Shown in pieces: positions 40,785 through 48,758 of a stretch of DNA of 64,000 nucleotides; within the stretch, counting starts at the first letter, position 1, and the number at the start of each line of letters is the position of its first letter. The notes below the pieces were generated by a model. The model did not search any database. It worked only from the letters and a program-made list of their open reading frames with translations, and had not been told where the DNA came from. The translations under genes and the position numbers were made by a program. The DNA comes from Alkalispirochaeta americana. Lineage in GTDB: Bacteria > Spirochaetota > Spirochaetia > DSM-27196 > Alkalispirochaetaceae. The DNA is taken from assembly GCF_900156105.1 (NCBI RefSeq), contig NZ_FTMS01000009.1:1-64000 (forward strand), in the 5' to 3' direction.

Positions 40785-41888
40785 TTATCGAATGAGATCG
40801 CCCTGCTGAGCCGACACAACAATCTCGCCGCTCTGAATCCTTGCCAGAACCTGGGCTACACCTTTTTCGGTCTCAACACTCAGGTTGGGATTTTCATCGG
40901 GGATGCCCACACCGTTGGAAGCAGCGTTGAACATGAGGGTCTCTCCTCCGGGAAAGTTTCCTTCCAGATGCGCTGCGATCATGTCGTAGGCAGCCACATC
41001 GACGCCCTTCATGGCCGAGGTGAGGATAACCGACTTTCCGGCAGCATAGACGCCTTGCTCGTACTGATCAGAATCAACTCCGATAATCCAGGCTCCGTCG
41101 GCAGCGCGGTTTTTCGCTTCGTTGATAGCTCCCACCCCGACACCGCCGGCGGCACAGAAGATCGCGTCGATTCCCCTGTCGAACATCTGAGCCGCGATTT
41201 GCTGACCTGCAGCGACGTTGTCAAAAGATCCCTGATACAGGACATCCCGGGGATTCAGGGAAATTGAGGTGCCAAGATGCTCGTTGGCGTAGGTAATCCC
41301 CTGCTGGAATCCCCAGTTGAACCGCTGGACGGGAGGAATTTCCATACCTCCGATAAATCCGAACGCACCCTCACCGATCTCCAGGGCAGAGGCGACGGCC
41401 GCCAGAAATCCTGCTTCGTGTTCTGCAAAGAAGATTGAGACCGTGTTGGACCCTACCCTCTCGGAACGATCATCGCCAAAGACACCGTTGTTGGGAACTC
41501 CATCGATAAGGACAAAATTCACCTCGGGATAGCGTTCCTGCATCTGGTAGACTGCGGTTTCGAACTTGAACCCTGGGGTGATGATCAGAGGGAACCCGGC
41601 ATCCCGGAGGTTTGTTATTTCCCGAATGTAATCGGCCTCGGTGGTTCCCGAGGGCATGAGGTAGCGCCGGGTAAGGTCAAACTCATCGGTGGCCCGCACA
41701 ATTCCTTCCCAGGTTCCCTGGTTAAACGATCTGTCATCGATCGTGCCTGCATCGGTCACCATTCCAACCCGCAGGGCCGCGTCGCTCTCGTCTGTGCCAG
41801 ACCCGCCGCACCCGGCCAGCATAAAGACCATTGCCAGGAGAGCAACCGGCACCATCATCCGAAAAGAACCAATCCCGAATCTCTTCAT
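40785..41888 (-). CDS. BMP/PnrA-family nucleoside-binding lipoprotein
   Basis: Substrate-binding lipoprotein of 367 aa. The signal peptide ends in lipobox MLAGC with Cys27. The core has RVGMVTDAGTIDDRSFNQGTWEGI (the family's VTDxGxIDDxSFNQ ligand loop), LIITPGFKFETAVYQM, FVLIDGVPNN, and IGVDSDQYEQG. PnrA (TmpC) of Treponema pallidum binds purine nucleosides. It delivers nucleosides to the ATPase/permease set encoded downstream. It has its own upstream operator and likely promoter and is first in the island. Confidence 0.94.
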   Translation of the reverse strand: MKRFGIGSFRMMVPVALLAMVFMLAGCGGSGTDESDAALRVGMVTDAGTIDDRSFNQGTWEGIVRATDEFDLTRRYLMPSGTTEADYIREITNLRDAGFPLIITPGFKFETAVYQMQERYPEVNFVLIDGVPNNGVFGDDRSERVGSNTVSIFFAEHEAGFLAAVASALEIGEGAFGFIGGMEIPPVQRFNWGFQQGITYANEHLGTSISLNPRDVLYQGSFDNVAAGQQIAAQMFDRGIDAIFCAAGGVGVGAINEAKNRAADGAWIIGVDSDQYEQGVYAAGKSVILTSAMKGVDVAAYDMIAAHLEGNFPGGETLMFNAASNGVGIPDENPNLSVETEKGVAQVLARIQSGEIVVSAQQGDLIR

Positions 41889-41924
41889 TTCCTACTCCTT
41901 TACAGATGCGAAGAGCTCTCTTCT

Positions 41925-41956
41925 TCAAGAAAACCTTTTCGCAAAGCTTTTCTTGA
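41925..41956. promoter_or_regulatory. 32-bp palindrome, LacI-type operator candidate before the BMP gene
   Basis: Arms TCAAGAAAA (41925-41933) and TTTTCTTGA (41948-41956) are perfect. The inner part CTTTTCGCAAAG has the central CG of LacI-family sites; about 28 of 32 positions are symmetric. On the minus strand a TTGACA (41984-41979) and a weak TAGCCT -10 (41961-41956) precede it, so the operator would cover the transcription start. Confidence 0.65.
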
Positions 41957-42131
41957 GGCTATGACGGTTTTTTGCTGCTGTCAAGTTTTTTTTGCCTTTT
42001 CACACCAGAGGGAACCAGGCCCTATGAAGGGTCGTTCCGGGGAAGCGTTGCGTAAGGATTCCGTGCAGGTGGAAGGCCGGGATGCCATCCCGAGAGAGGC
42101 CCTCCGGGAAAGGCATGGAGGAGGAAAGGCC

Positions 42132-42893
42132 CTATTCGTAGGCGAAGGCGGTACCCGGTCTGAGATCTTCATGAAATGCTTCAATGTGAGCTTCCATGGC
42201 CCTCCGGGCAGCATCCTTGTCTCGGGATTTCAGGGCGGCAACAATGTCCGCATGCATGACCAGCACCTTCCTGCACATGGCTTGCTGGGTCTTCATATCC
42301 AGCTCAGCCATCCGCTGCTCCAAAAGTGCTACCATGGAGATAGCCAGGATCTGCGACAAAAGATAGGCCACAGTGTTCTTGGAGGCCTTGGCCAGGGCCG
42401 CGTGGAACAGAGGATCATATTTTATAAATTCCCCGGGATCATCTACCGATTCTCGAGACTGCTCCAATATTTTATCCAGGGCCTCAAGATCCTTGGCGGT
42501 CCGGCGTTGCGATGCCCATTCCACGATCGCTGTCTCGTTGAGGTGTCGATATTCCCAGACTTCGGAAAGGGAGAGGGCCTGAGTCTGGATCGCTGTCTCC
42601 AGCGCCTGTTCAACTGACCGCGTATTTGGCTTTTGCACGATTGCTCCGTTCGATCCCGCCACGGTACGAATCAGGCCAGTTCGCTCAAGCATCCGTAAAG
42701 CCTCCCTGATGGTAGGGCGGCTACGACTCAGCATTTCCATCATTGCTCGTTCCGAGGGCAACCGGTCGCCCGGCTTGAGCCGTCCCGAGGTGATCATCTC
42801 TTTTATCTGGTCGTAGATCACCTCGCTGGCCCGCTTGGTTTCAACAGGTTTGAGATCGAGAAGACTACCCAACAAATTGTTCTTTGGTTCCAA
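42132..42893 (-). CDS. FadR-subfamily GntR regulator
   Basis: Regulator of 253 aa. The N-terminal winged helix reads RASEVIYDQIKEMITSGRLKPGDRLPSERAMMEMLSRSRPTIREALRMLERTGLIRTVAG. The all-helical FCD effector domain follows, with His/Asp ligand positions in FHAALAKASKN and MHADIVAALKSRDKDAARRAMEAHIEAF. No good ATG exists; a TTG at 42893 with GGGAG 6 nt upstream is the best start. It overlaps the YczE-like gene by 29 bp at the end of the acd-etf operon. FCD regulators usually sense organic or fatty acids, and TGGTAAGACCA sites nearby fit the FadR-type operator pattern. Confidence 0.85.
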   Translation of the reverse strand: MEPKNNLLGSLLDLKPVETKRASEVIYDQIKEMITSGRLKPGDRLPSERAMMEMLSRSRPTIREALRMLERTGLIRTVAGSNGAIVQKPNTRSVEQALETAIQTQALSLSEVWEYRHLNETAIVEWASQRRTAKDLEALDKILEQSRESVDDPGEFIKYDPLFHAALAKASKNTVAYLLSQILAISMVALLEQRMAELDMKTQQAMCRKVLVMHADIVAALKSRDKDAARRAMEAHIEAFHEDLRPGTAFAYE

Positions 42894-43608
42894 TATTCGC
42901 TCCCGGATCCTTCGAAGTTTTCCGTGATATCGGCGATGAGCAAAGTCTCTGGAACCAGGGCAGAAGGGGCTTCTGAATCCATCCAAGGGCCTTGCCGGCC
43001 ATGATTGCGGTTATTACGGTTCCCTCGCGTATACCGTGAACATCGCCAATAAAGACGAGGGACAGTATAGCACCCGTTCCGACAACAAGGCAATCAACGA
43101 GAACCTTCAGACGATGGAGCTCAAGGCGGCCCCGGGACCTGGCAACGAGCGCGCCCAGAAACCCCTCGGCAGGCATGGGGACCAGGCGAGCATTCAGGTA
43201 GAGGGCTAAACCCAAGCCGATCAAAAAAATACTGATTCCCAGCATGCACAACTGGCCTGCATAGCCGGGAAGGGAAAAGTCCCCCACCACCAGACGCGCA
43301 AAATTTACAAAATACCCAAAAATCGTACTAAATAATATCTGGAAAAGATGCAGGGGGTTGAAATCCCTGCGGAGTATCAGAACCTGCAGGAGAATGTAGA
43401 AACAGAAGAAGGCAGTCACCCCCGCCCCGAGCGTCAGGGTAGATTCGGGGAACCGCGAGAGAATGATACGGTGAATAACGTAGGGAAAGGAGTTCACCGG
43501 CGAGACGCCCAAGCGGGAGTTGATACTGAAAACCACGGAAAAGGCTAGCGAGAGAAGCCCCAGCGCGTAGATCGCAACCCTGAGGCCGAATCGATACCAT
43601 TTGTTCAT
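42865..43608 (-). CDS. YczE/YitT-like integral membrane protein
   Basis: Membrane protein of 247 aa with five to six hydrophobic segments. It has FGLRVAIYALGLLSLAFSVVFSINSRLGVSPVNSFPYVI at the start, the YczE/YyaS signature (G-L-G-V-S-P...P), and later VPMPAEGFLGALVARSR. The family's role is unknown; transport or anchoring is guessed. It overlaps the acyl-CoA ligase gene by 4 bp and the regulator gene by 29 bp, so it is firmly in this operon. Confidence 0.75.
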   Translation of the reverse strand: MNKWYRFGLRVAIYALGLLSLAFSVVFSINSRLGVSPVNSFPYVIHRIILSRFPESTLTLGAGVTAFFCFYILLQVLILRRDFNPLHLFQILFSTIFGYFVNFARLVVGDFSLPGYAGQLCMLGISIFLIGLGLALYLNARLVPMPAEGFLGALVARSRGRLELHRLKVLVDCLVVGTGAILSLVFIGDVHGIREGTVITAIMAGKALGWIQKPLLPWFQRLCSSPISRKTSKDPGANIGTKEQFVG

Positions 43609-45215
43609 TTTGTACCTGCTACTGAGAGAAATTGAGCCAGGATGTAACGTCTCAGCTCACCGGTGCGAACCTTTCCCACCGGAGTTTTGGGGAAATCATC
43701 AAAATAGAAGACGAAGCGAGGCACCTTGAAGGATGCCAGCCGTGAGCGAACCAGCCTACGCACCTCATCAGCCTCCGGAACCTGGCCCTCCCGAACTACA
43801 AGACATGCCGCGATCTCTTCTCCGTAATGATCATCGGGAACCCCGATGACTTTGACATCAGCTACCCGAGGGTCCTGCCGGATCACTCCCTCCAGCTCTG
43901 CGGGACTGATGTTTTCCCCTCCCCGTATTATCAGATCCTTCAAACGCCCCGTAAGGCAGAGGTATCCTTCTTCATTCATATAACCGCAATCACCGGTATG
44001 AACCCATCCGTCCGAATCGAGAACGTGCTTCGTGGCCTCGGGCTGCTTGTAATAACCTTGCATAGCAAGATACCCCCGGACCACAATCTCTCCGGATTCT
44101 CCCGGAGCAACCTCCAGACCAGTGACAGGATCGATTATTTTCCCTTCCACGTGGTCCATGAATCTCCCCACTGTGGCAGCTCGCAGCTCCAGAGGATCAT
44201 CAGGGTCACAGATCGTCAGACCGGCGGTGCACTCAGTCTGGCCGAGACTGGACAAGAGAGTCATACCCATCTTTTCTTCAATCATCACAAACAGTTCAGG
44301 ACTATAGAGAGCCCCCCCTATCAGGCCAAGTCGCAGCGATGAAAGATCGAAATCATTGAAATCCCGACGCGAAATCAGAGCATTAAAAAGTGTTGGCACC
44401 GCATGAAGCACAGTGCACTGACCTCTTTGAAGAGTTTCAAGAATAGTCAACGTCCTCCTGTTCGGAGGAAAATGAAGGGATGCTCCCACGGAGAAGGCCG
44501 CCAGAATGTTTACGGAGAGGCTGAAACAGTGAAACATGGGAAGGGCCACACAAATTCTGTCACTTGAGGACAACCTCATGTCATGGGCCTGTTGGATGGC
44601 GTTGTTAACCCGGGAGAAATGACTTGATTTTACAGCCTTCGGCCTGGAGGATGTTCCCGATGTAAAGAGAATTGTGGCTGTACTCTCTGGATCGATCTCC
44701 ACATGATCCCGTAATGCAGGATTCCCCGACAATCCTGCCTGGCCGGCCTCAATAAGTCTGTTCAGACTGACCATAGACGGGAGCTTGCCAGGGTCCCGTC
44801 CCAAGTAGAATACTTCATCCAGAGCAGGAAGTGGCCCGATCTCCTCGAAAAGAGAGATGAAGTCAATATCCTTATACCCCTCTCCAAGAGCAAGGTATTT
44901 CACATCAGAAAAAACCAGCAAGTCCTTCAGCTCCTTCGACTGAAGACTGGTGCATAGCATGACCGCCACGGCCCCAATCTTCATGACAGCGCAAAAGAAA
45001 AAGAGCGTCTCTGGCTGATCTTCAGCGAGGATGCCAACATGATCTCCCGGCCGGACTCCCCGGGAAAGCAGGCCCGATGCAATGAGGTCACTGCGCGCGC
45101 CCAGATCGGCATAGCTCCAGGAGCGCCCACCGCAGTGAACAGCACAAAGGGACGAGAACCTTTGGGTTGCTCGGGAGATGTACTCACCGAGATGTATGTT
45201 TTCCAGAGGAATCAT
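43605..45215 (-). CDS. AMP-forming acyl-CoA synthetase (CarB-like position)
   Basis: ANL-family ligase of 536 aa that activates a carboxylic acid with ATP and CoA. Motifs are TILFTSGTSSRPKAVKSSH (A3), SLGQTECTAGLTICDP (A5), DGWVHTGDCGYMNEEGYLCLTGRLKDLIIRGGENISPAELE (A7-A8) and the catalytic Lys in PKTPVGKVRTGELRR (A10). The substrate is not known; an aryl- or branched acid is possible. It follows the ferredoxin-fused etfA by 144 bp, the same gene set as caffeyl-CoA synthetase and reductase in Acetobacterium. Confidence 0.9.
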   Translation of the reverse strand: MIPLENIHLGEYISRATQRFSSLCAVHCGGRSWSYADLGARSDLIASGLLSRGVRPGDHVGILAEDQPETLFFFCAVMKIGAVAVMLCTSLQSKELKDLLVFSDVKYLALGEGYKDIDFISLFEEIGPLPALDEVFYLGRDPGKLPSMVSLNRLIEAGQAGLSGNPALRDHVEIDPESTATILFTSGTSSRPKAVKSSHFSRVNNAIQQAHDMRLSSSDRICVALPMFHCFSLSVNILAAFSVGASLHFPPNRRTLTILETLQRGQCTVLHAVPTLFNALISRRDFNDFDLSSLRLGLIGGALYSPELFVMIEEKMGMTLLSSLGQTECTAGLTICDPDDPLELRAATVGRFMDHVEGKIIDPVTGLEVAPGESGEIVVRGYLAMQGYYKQPEATKHVLDSDGWVHTGDCGYMNEEGYLCLTGRLKDLIIRGGENISPAELEGVIRQDPRVADVKVIGVPDDHYGEEIAACLVVREGQVPEADEVRRLVRSRLASFKVPRFVFYFDDFPKTPVGKVRTGELRRYILAQFLSVAGTK

Positions 45216-45359
45216 ATTCCCTTCTCTCTTGATAAACCCCCGGCTGATCCCGGCAAGGAAGCCTTTTCAGAACCGGGGCACGCCATCCGAAGCAAAACCA
45301 GCGAGTCCTCGCCTGGCGTCTCAGCTCCGGATGGATCTGCGCTACAATGGCAGCCCCTG

Positions 45360-46538
45360 TCAGTTCAGGGCATTGATCAGCTCGGGGATAATCTGGTAGA
45401 GATCCCCCACAATTCCGTAATCGGCAACCTCAAAAATAGGAGAGCTCTCGTTCTTGTTAATCGCTACGATATACTCCGAGCCCTGCATTCCGGCGATATG
45501 CTGAATTGCTCCGGAAATACCGCAGGCAAAATAGATCCGCGGTTTCACGGTTGTACCGGTCTGGCCAACCTGCCGACTGTGATCGATCCACCCGGCATCA
45601 ACAGGAGCCCTGCTGGAGGCAACAATCCCTCCCATCTTTTCTGCCAGGTCCTTGAGAAGATCAAATCCTTCAGCTTTGCCAAGCCCCATACCACCAGCCA
45701 CAATTATTTCGGCATCGGTGAGAGAAACTTTTTCTTCCAGACTTTTTATCACCTCCAGCACCTGCATCCGGATGTCAGCGGGCGAAAATTCCACCTGAAG
45801 CTGAATAATTTCTCCGCGACGCCCCTTCTGAACCTCCGGTTTATCCATAACCCCGGGACGTACAGTTGACATCTGGGGACGGTGGTTGGGACAGACGATC
45901 GTTGCCATGAGATTTCCCCCGAAGGCGGGGCGGGTCTGTTTAATTTTCTTGTCCACGGGATCGATCTCAAGCTTTGTACAATCCGCAGTAAGCCCGGTAT
46001 TGCACTTCACCGCCAGACAGGGGCCAAGATCCCGTCCGATGTGGCTGGCCCCAAGGAGAACTATCTCCGGTTTATAGTCCTCAATGGCCTGCACAATAAC
46101 CTTGCTGTAACCATCGCTGGTGTAATTTGCCAGTTCCGGAGCATCTGCCACATAGACAGAATCAGCACCGTGCTCGAAGAGATCCCCCGTCAGGGCTGAT
46201 ACCTTTTCCCCGCACAAGATTGCAGAGAGGCTGCATCCTATCTGATCAGCGAGTTTCCGTCCTTCTCCGAGCAATTCGAAAACTACCGGCTGCAGGACAC
46301 CCCCCCGCTGTTCAGCGAAAACCCAGACGCCGCTGTAATCGGCTATGTCGATGCAGCCGTTTTTTTCTTCTTCCAGGAGAATTGCCTCAAAGGGACAAAG
46401 ATCCAGACAGGCTCCGCAGTTGGTACAACCCGACTCGATAACAGCAATCTTTCCTTCCATGACAATCGCGTCAAAGGGACAGCCCTTCACACAGAGCCTG
46501 CAACCACGACACTTTTCATTAATTATTTTGATAGCCAT
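45360..46538 (-). CDS. etfA: electron-transfer flavoprotein alpha subunit with N-terminal 2[4Fe-4S] ferredoxin domain
   Basis: EtfA of 392 aa. The first ~55 residues are a two-cluster ferredoxin (C10, C13, C16, C20 and C38, C41, C44, C48). The alpha ETF domain follows ([27 protein letters not shown]). The C-terminal FAD domain has [45 protein letters not shown] and [16 protein letters not shown]. The ferredoxin fusion is known from CarE of the electron-bifurcating caffeyl-CoA reductase. It would pass electrons between ferredoxin, NADH and the acyl-CoA dehydrogenase. It starts 16 bp after etfB. Confidence 0.95.
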   Translation of the reverse strand: MAIKIINEKCRGCRLCVKGCPFDAIVMEGKIAVIESGCTNCGACLDLCPFEAILLEEEKNGCIDIADYSGVWVFAEQRGGVLQPVVFELLGEGRKLADQIGCSLSAILCGEKVSALTGDLFEHGADSVYVADAPELANYTSDGYSKVIVQAIEDYKPEIVLLGASHIGRDLGPCLAVKCNTGLTADCTKLEIDPVDKKIKQTRPAFGGNLMATIVCPNHRPQMSTVRPGVMDKPEVQKGRRGEIIQLQVEFSPADIRMQVLEVIKSLEEKVSLTDAEIIVAGGMGLGKAEGFDLLKDLAEKMGGIVASSRAPVDAGWIDHSRQVGQTGTTVKPRIYFACGISGAIQHIAGMQGSEYIVAINKNESSPIFEVADYGIVGDLYQIIPELINALN

Positions 46539-46554
46539 ATTGTCTTTCTCCCTC

Positions 46555-47355
46555 CTAGAGCGCGTGGGACTTTCTGAGCCGGTTAATCAACAGAGATACC
46601 ACCTCGCCAGGACCTCCCTGGAGAATCTCGCCGGGATCTTTGGGAGGCGGGGTAAATGAACGAAATACCTGGGTTGGGCTCGCCTTGAGGCCACATTTAT
46701 CAGGACTGACTTCCACAGCGACATCATCCCAAATCACTATTTCCTGGCTGTAGGCGTTAACAATCCCCTTTACCGTCATGTACCTGGGCTGGTTCAGCTC
46801 CTTAACCATGGTCAGAACGCAGGGCGACTGAACTTCGACGACTTCGAAACCATCTTCAAGCTGTCGTTCCACGATAACCGACGAAGGTTTCAGTTCCCGG
46901 ATACTCTGAACATAGCTAACAACAGGAAAATTCAGTCTCATTGCAACCTGGGGACCTACCTGGGCAGTATCCCCATCAATGGCCTGCCGACCCGCAAAGA
47001 CAAGATCGGCCTTTCCCGAGACCTCTTCTATTTTCTTTATTCCCGCAGCAAGAGTTGTAGATGTAGCGTACGTGTCAGCACCTCCGAAAACCCTGCTTGA
47101 AAGCAAATAGGCTACATCCGCCCCCATGGCCAGACATTCCCGCAACATCGCTGTTGCCTGGGGAGGCCCCATGGAGACCACGCTCACCTTTGTGCCTTCT
47201 ATCGAATCTTTTAGTGCTAAAGCTCCTTCCAGAGCATTGGCGTCATCGGGGTTCAGTATGCTGGGCACCCCGTCCCGGATAAGTGTTCCCTTTACGGGAT
47301 CTATACGAACTTCGTTGGTATCCGGCACCTGTTTTACGCAGACAATGATATGCAT
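46555..47355 (-). CDS. etfB: electron-transfer flavoprotein beta subunit
   Basis: EtfB of 266 aa. It has [18 protein letters not shown] at the start, [18 protein letters not shown], and [18 protein letters not shown], the loop found in bifurcating (NADH-binding) ETFs. The start ATG 47355 has GGAGAGGAAA upstream; an in-frame ATG at 47373 is less likely. The gene begins 14 bp after the acyl-CoA dehydrogenase stop. It forms the ETF heterodimer with the ferredoxin-fused EtfA. Confidence 0.95.
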   Translation of the reverse strand: MHIIVCVKQVPDTNEVRIDPVKGTLIRDGVPSILNPDDANALEGALALKDSIEGTKVSVVSMGPPQATAMLRECLAMGADVAYLLSSRVFGGADTYATSTTLAAGIKKIEEVSGKADLVFAGRQAIDGDTAQVGPQVAMRLNFPVVSYVQSIRELKPSSVIVERQLEDGFEVVEVQSPCVLTMVKELNQPRYMTVKGIVNAYSQEIVIWDDVAVEVSPDKCGLKASPTQVFRSFTPPPKDPGEILQGGPGEVVSLLINRLRKSHAL

Positions 47356-47369
47356 AGTTTTCCTCTCCC

Positions 47370-48506
47370 TCATTTCAACAGCTGATTAGCGATCACCAAC
47401 TGCTGTATCTGACTCGTCCCCTCGTAGATTGTAAAAACCCTGCAGTCACGGTAGAGGCGCTCCACACGATAATCCTTGATAAACCCGTAGCCCCCGTGAA
47501 TCTGAACAGCTTTCCCGGCAATCTCATTGCATATTTCGGCGGCATAATACTTGGCCATGCTGGCGGCCATGCTGGCATCCCTGTTCTGATCCTTCAGGAC
47601 TGCTGCGTTATAGACGAGTTCCTTTGCTGCAGCCAGTTTTGTGGCCATATCGGCCAGCATGAAGGAGATCCCTTGAAAATCGGCTATGCGCTTCCGGAAC
47701 TGCTTCCGTTCTTTTGCGTATTTTATTGCTTCATCCAGACAAGCCTGGCCTACACCTATGGATTGAGCAGCTACTCCAATTCGACCCACGTCCAGGGTCT
47801 TCATGGCGTTGATAAATCCCTTCCCTTCCTCACCCAGAAGATCCTCTTTATGAACCCTCACATTCTCCAGAATGATATCGCTCGTTGCACACCCCTTGAG
47901 GCCCATCTTGTTCTCGGGTTTGCCGCAGGAAACGCCGGGGAGGTTCATGTCCACAATGAAGGCGGAGATTCCCTTGCTACCCCTGGATGGATCAGTTTTT
48001 GCGTAGATGATCGCGTAATCAGACAGGGGGGCCATGGTAATAAAGGTTTTCCGGCCGTTTAGAATGTAATGGTCGCCATCGGGCTGGGCTGAGGTGGTCA
48101 TGCTCCCGGCATCTGATCCTGCACCAGGCTCGGTAAGGCCAAAACAGAGCATTTTCTCTCCCCGGGCAACGGGTTTGAGGTACTTTTCTTTCTGCTCGTC
48201 GTTCCCCGAGAGGAGCAACGGACCACCGGAAAGACTGTTCGGGCTGGAAACATAGAGACTTGCTACGGGGCTCACCCGGGCTATCTCTTCCATGACAATT
48301 GCGTAGGCCAGGGTATCACTGCCTTGCCCCCCCAGCTCCAGAGGCACCTTGATTCCGTAAAAGCCGGCATCACCCATTTTTTTAAGCAGCTCCGGGGGAA
48401 AGACCGAGCTTTCTTCAACCTCATCGAGAATCTCGGAAGAAAACTCTTTCTGGGCGAACTCCCGGGCCAGCTTGCGTATCAACTCATACTTTTCTGCAAA
48501 GATCAT
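47370..48506 (-). CDS. acyl-CoA dehydrogenase (enoyl-CoA reductase of a bifurcating complex)
   Basis: Flavoprotein of 378 aa. It has FAD/substrate signatures CFGLTEPGAGSDAGSM and GYGFIKDYRVERLYRDCRVFTIYEGTSQIQ, with catalytic Glu at 362 as in butyryl-CoA dehydrogenase. With EtfAB it should reduce an enoyl-CoA to the saturated acyl-CoA while moving electrons to ferredoxin (CarC/Bcd/AcdB type). It is first in its operon, with GAGGAG before the ATG. It would act just after the 2-hydroxyacyl-CoA dehydratase encoded at 56-58 kb. Confidence 0.93.
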   Translation of the reverse strand: MIFAEKYELIRKLAREFAQKEFSSEILDEVEESSVFPPELLKKMGDAGFYGIKVPLELGGQGSDTLAYAIVMEEIARVSPVASLYVSSPNSLSGGPLLLSGNDEQKEKYLKPVARGEKMLCFGLTEPGAGSDAGSMTTSAQPDGDHYILNGRKTFITMAPLSDYAIIYAKTDPSRGSKGISAFIVDMNLPGVSCGKPENKMGLKGCATSDIILENVRVHKEDLLGEEGKGFINAMKTLDVGRIGVAAQSIGVGQACLDEAIKYAKERKQFRKRIADFQGISFMLADMATKLAAAKELVYNAAVLKDQNRDASMAASMAKYYAAEICNEIAGKAVQIHGGYGFIKDYRVERLYRDCRVFTIYEGTSQIQQLVIANQLLK

Positions 48507-48683
48507 TGCATCGGCTCCTCAATCCAGAAGATTTTACCGGGAAATCCTACCACACCTAGTATACTAAGTAAACCGTTTTTTAAAAATACTCGTGGTCTTT
48601 GTATCGATATCTAAAACCCGGACCTCCTTCACCTGGTTCCTGGAGAATTATCGAGCTTCCCCGGTAATTTCTGATATATCCGG

Positions 48684-48712
48684 TTTACTTCAGGGCAGAA
48701 GATTTGTACTAT
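48684..48712 (+). promoter_or_regulatory. likely pflBA promoter
   Basis: TTTACT (48684-48689), a 17-nt spacer and TACTAT (48707-48712) precede the pflB start by 46 nt. A 13-bp perfect palindrome begins 9 nt after the -10. Confidence 0.5.
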
Positions 48713-48720
48713 TCCCAAAA

Positions 48721-48733
48721 GTGGTAAGACCAC
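48721..48733. promoter_or_regulatory. palindromic operator GTGGTAAGACCAC before pflB
   Basis: A palindrome with perfect 5-bp arms around an AAG centre that fits the FadR-type GntR consensus TNGTNNNACNA. The same core (as its complement, CGGTCTTACCA) lies next to the -10 of the dehydratase operon at 55205-55215. It overlaps the expected transcription start, which suggests repression. Confidence 0.6.
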
Positions 48734-48758
48734 AAATAACGCAGGATGAGAGGATTTC

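Noticed and set aside
48557-48566. TAGTATACTA palindrome upstream of the acyl-CoA dehydrogenase gene as a GntR site
   Set aside because: The half-site spacing does not fit the TNGTNNNACNA pattern of the pfl and dehydratase sites, and short AT palindromes are common by chance.
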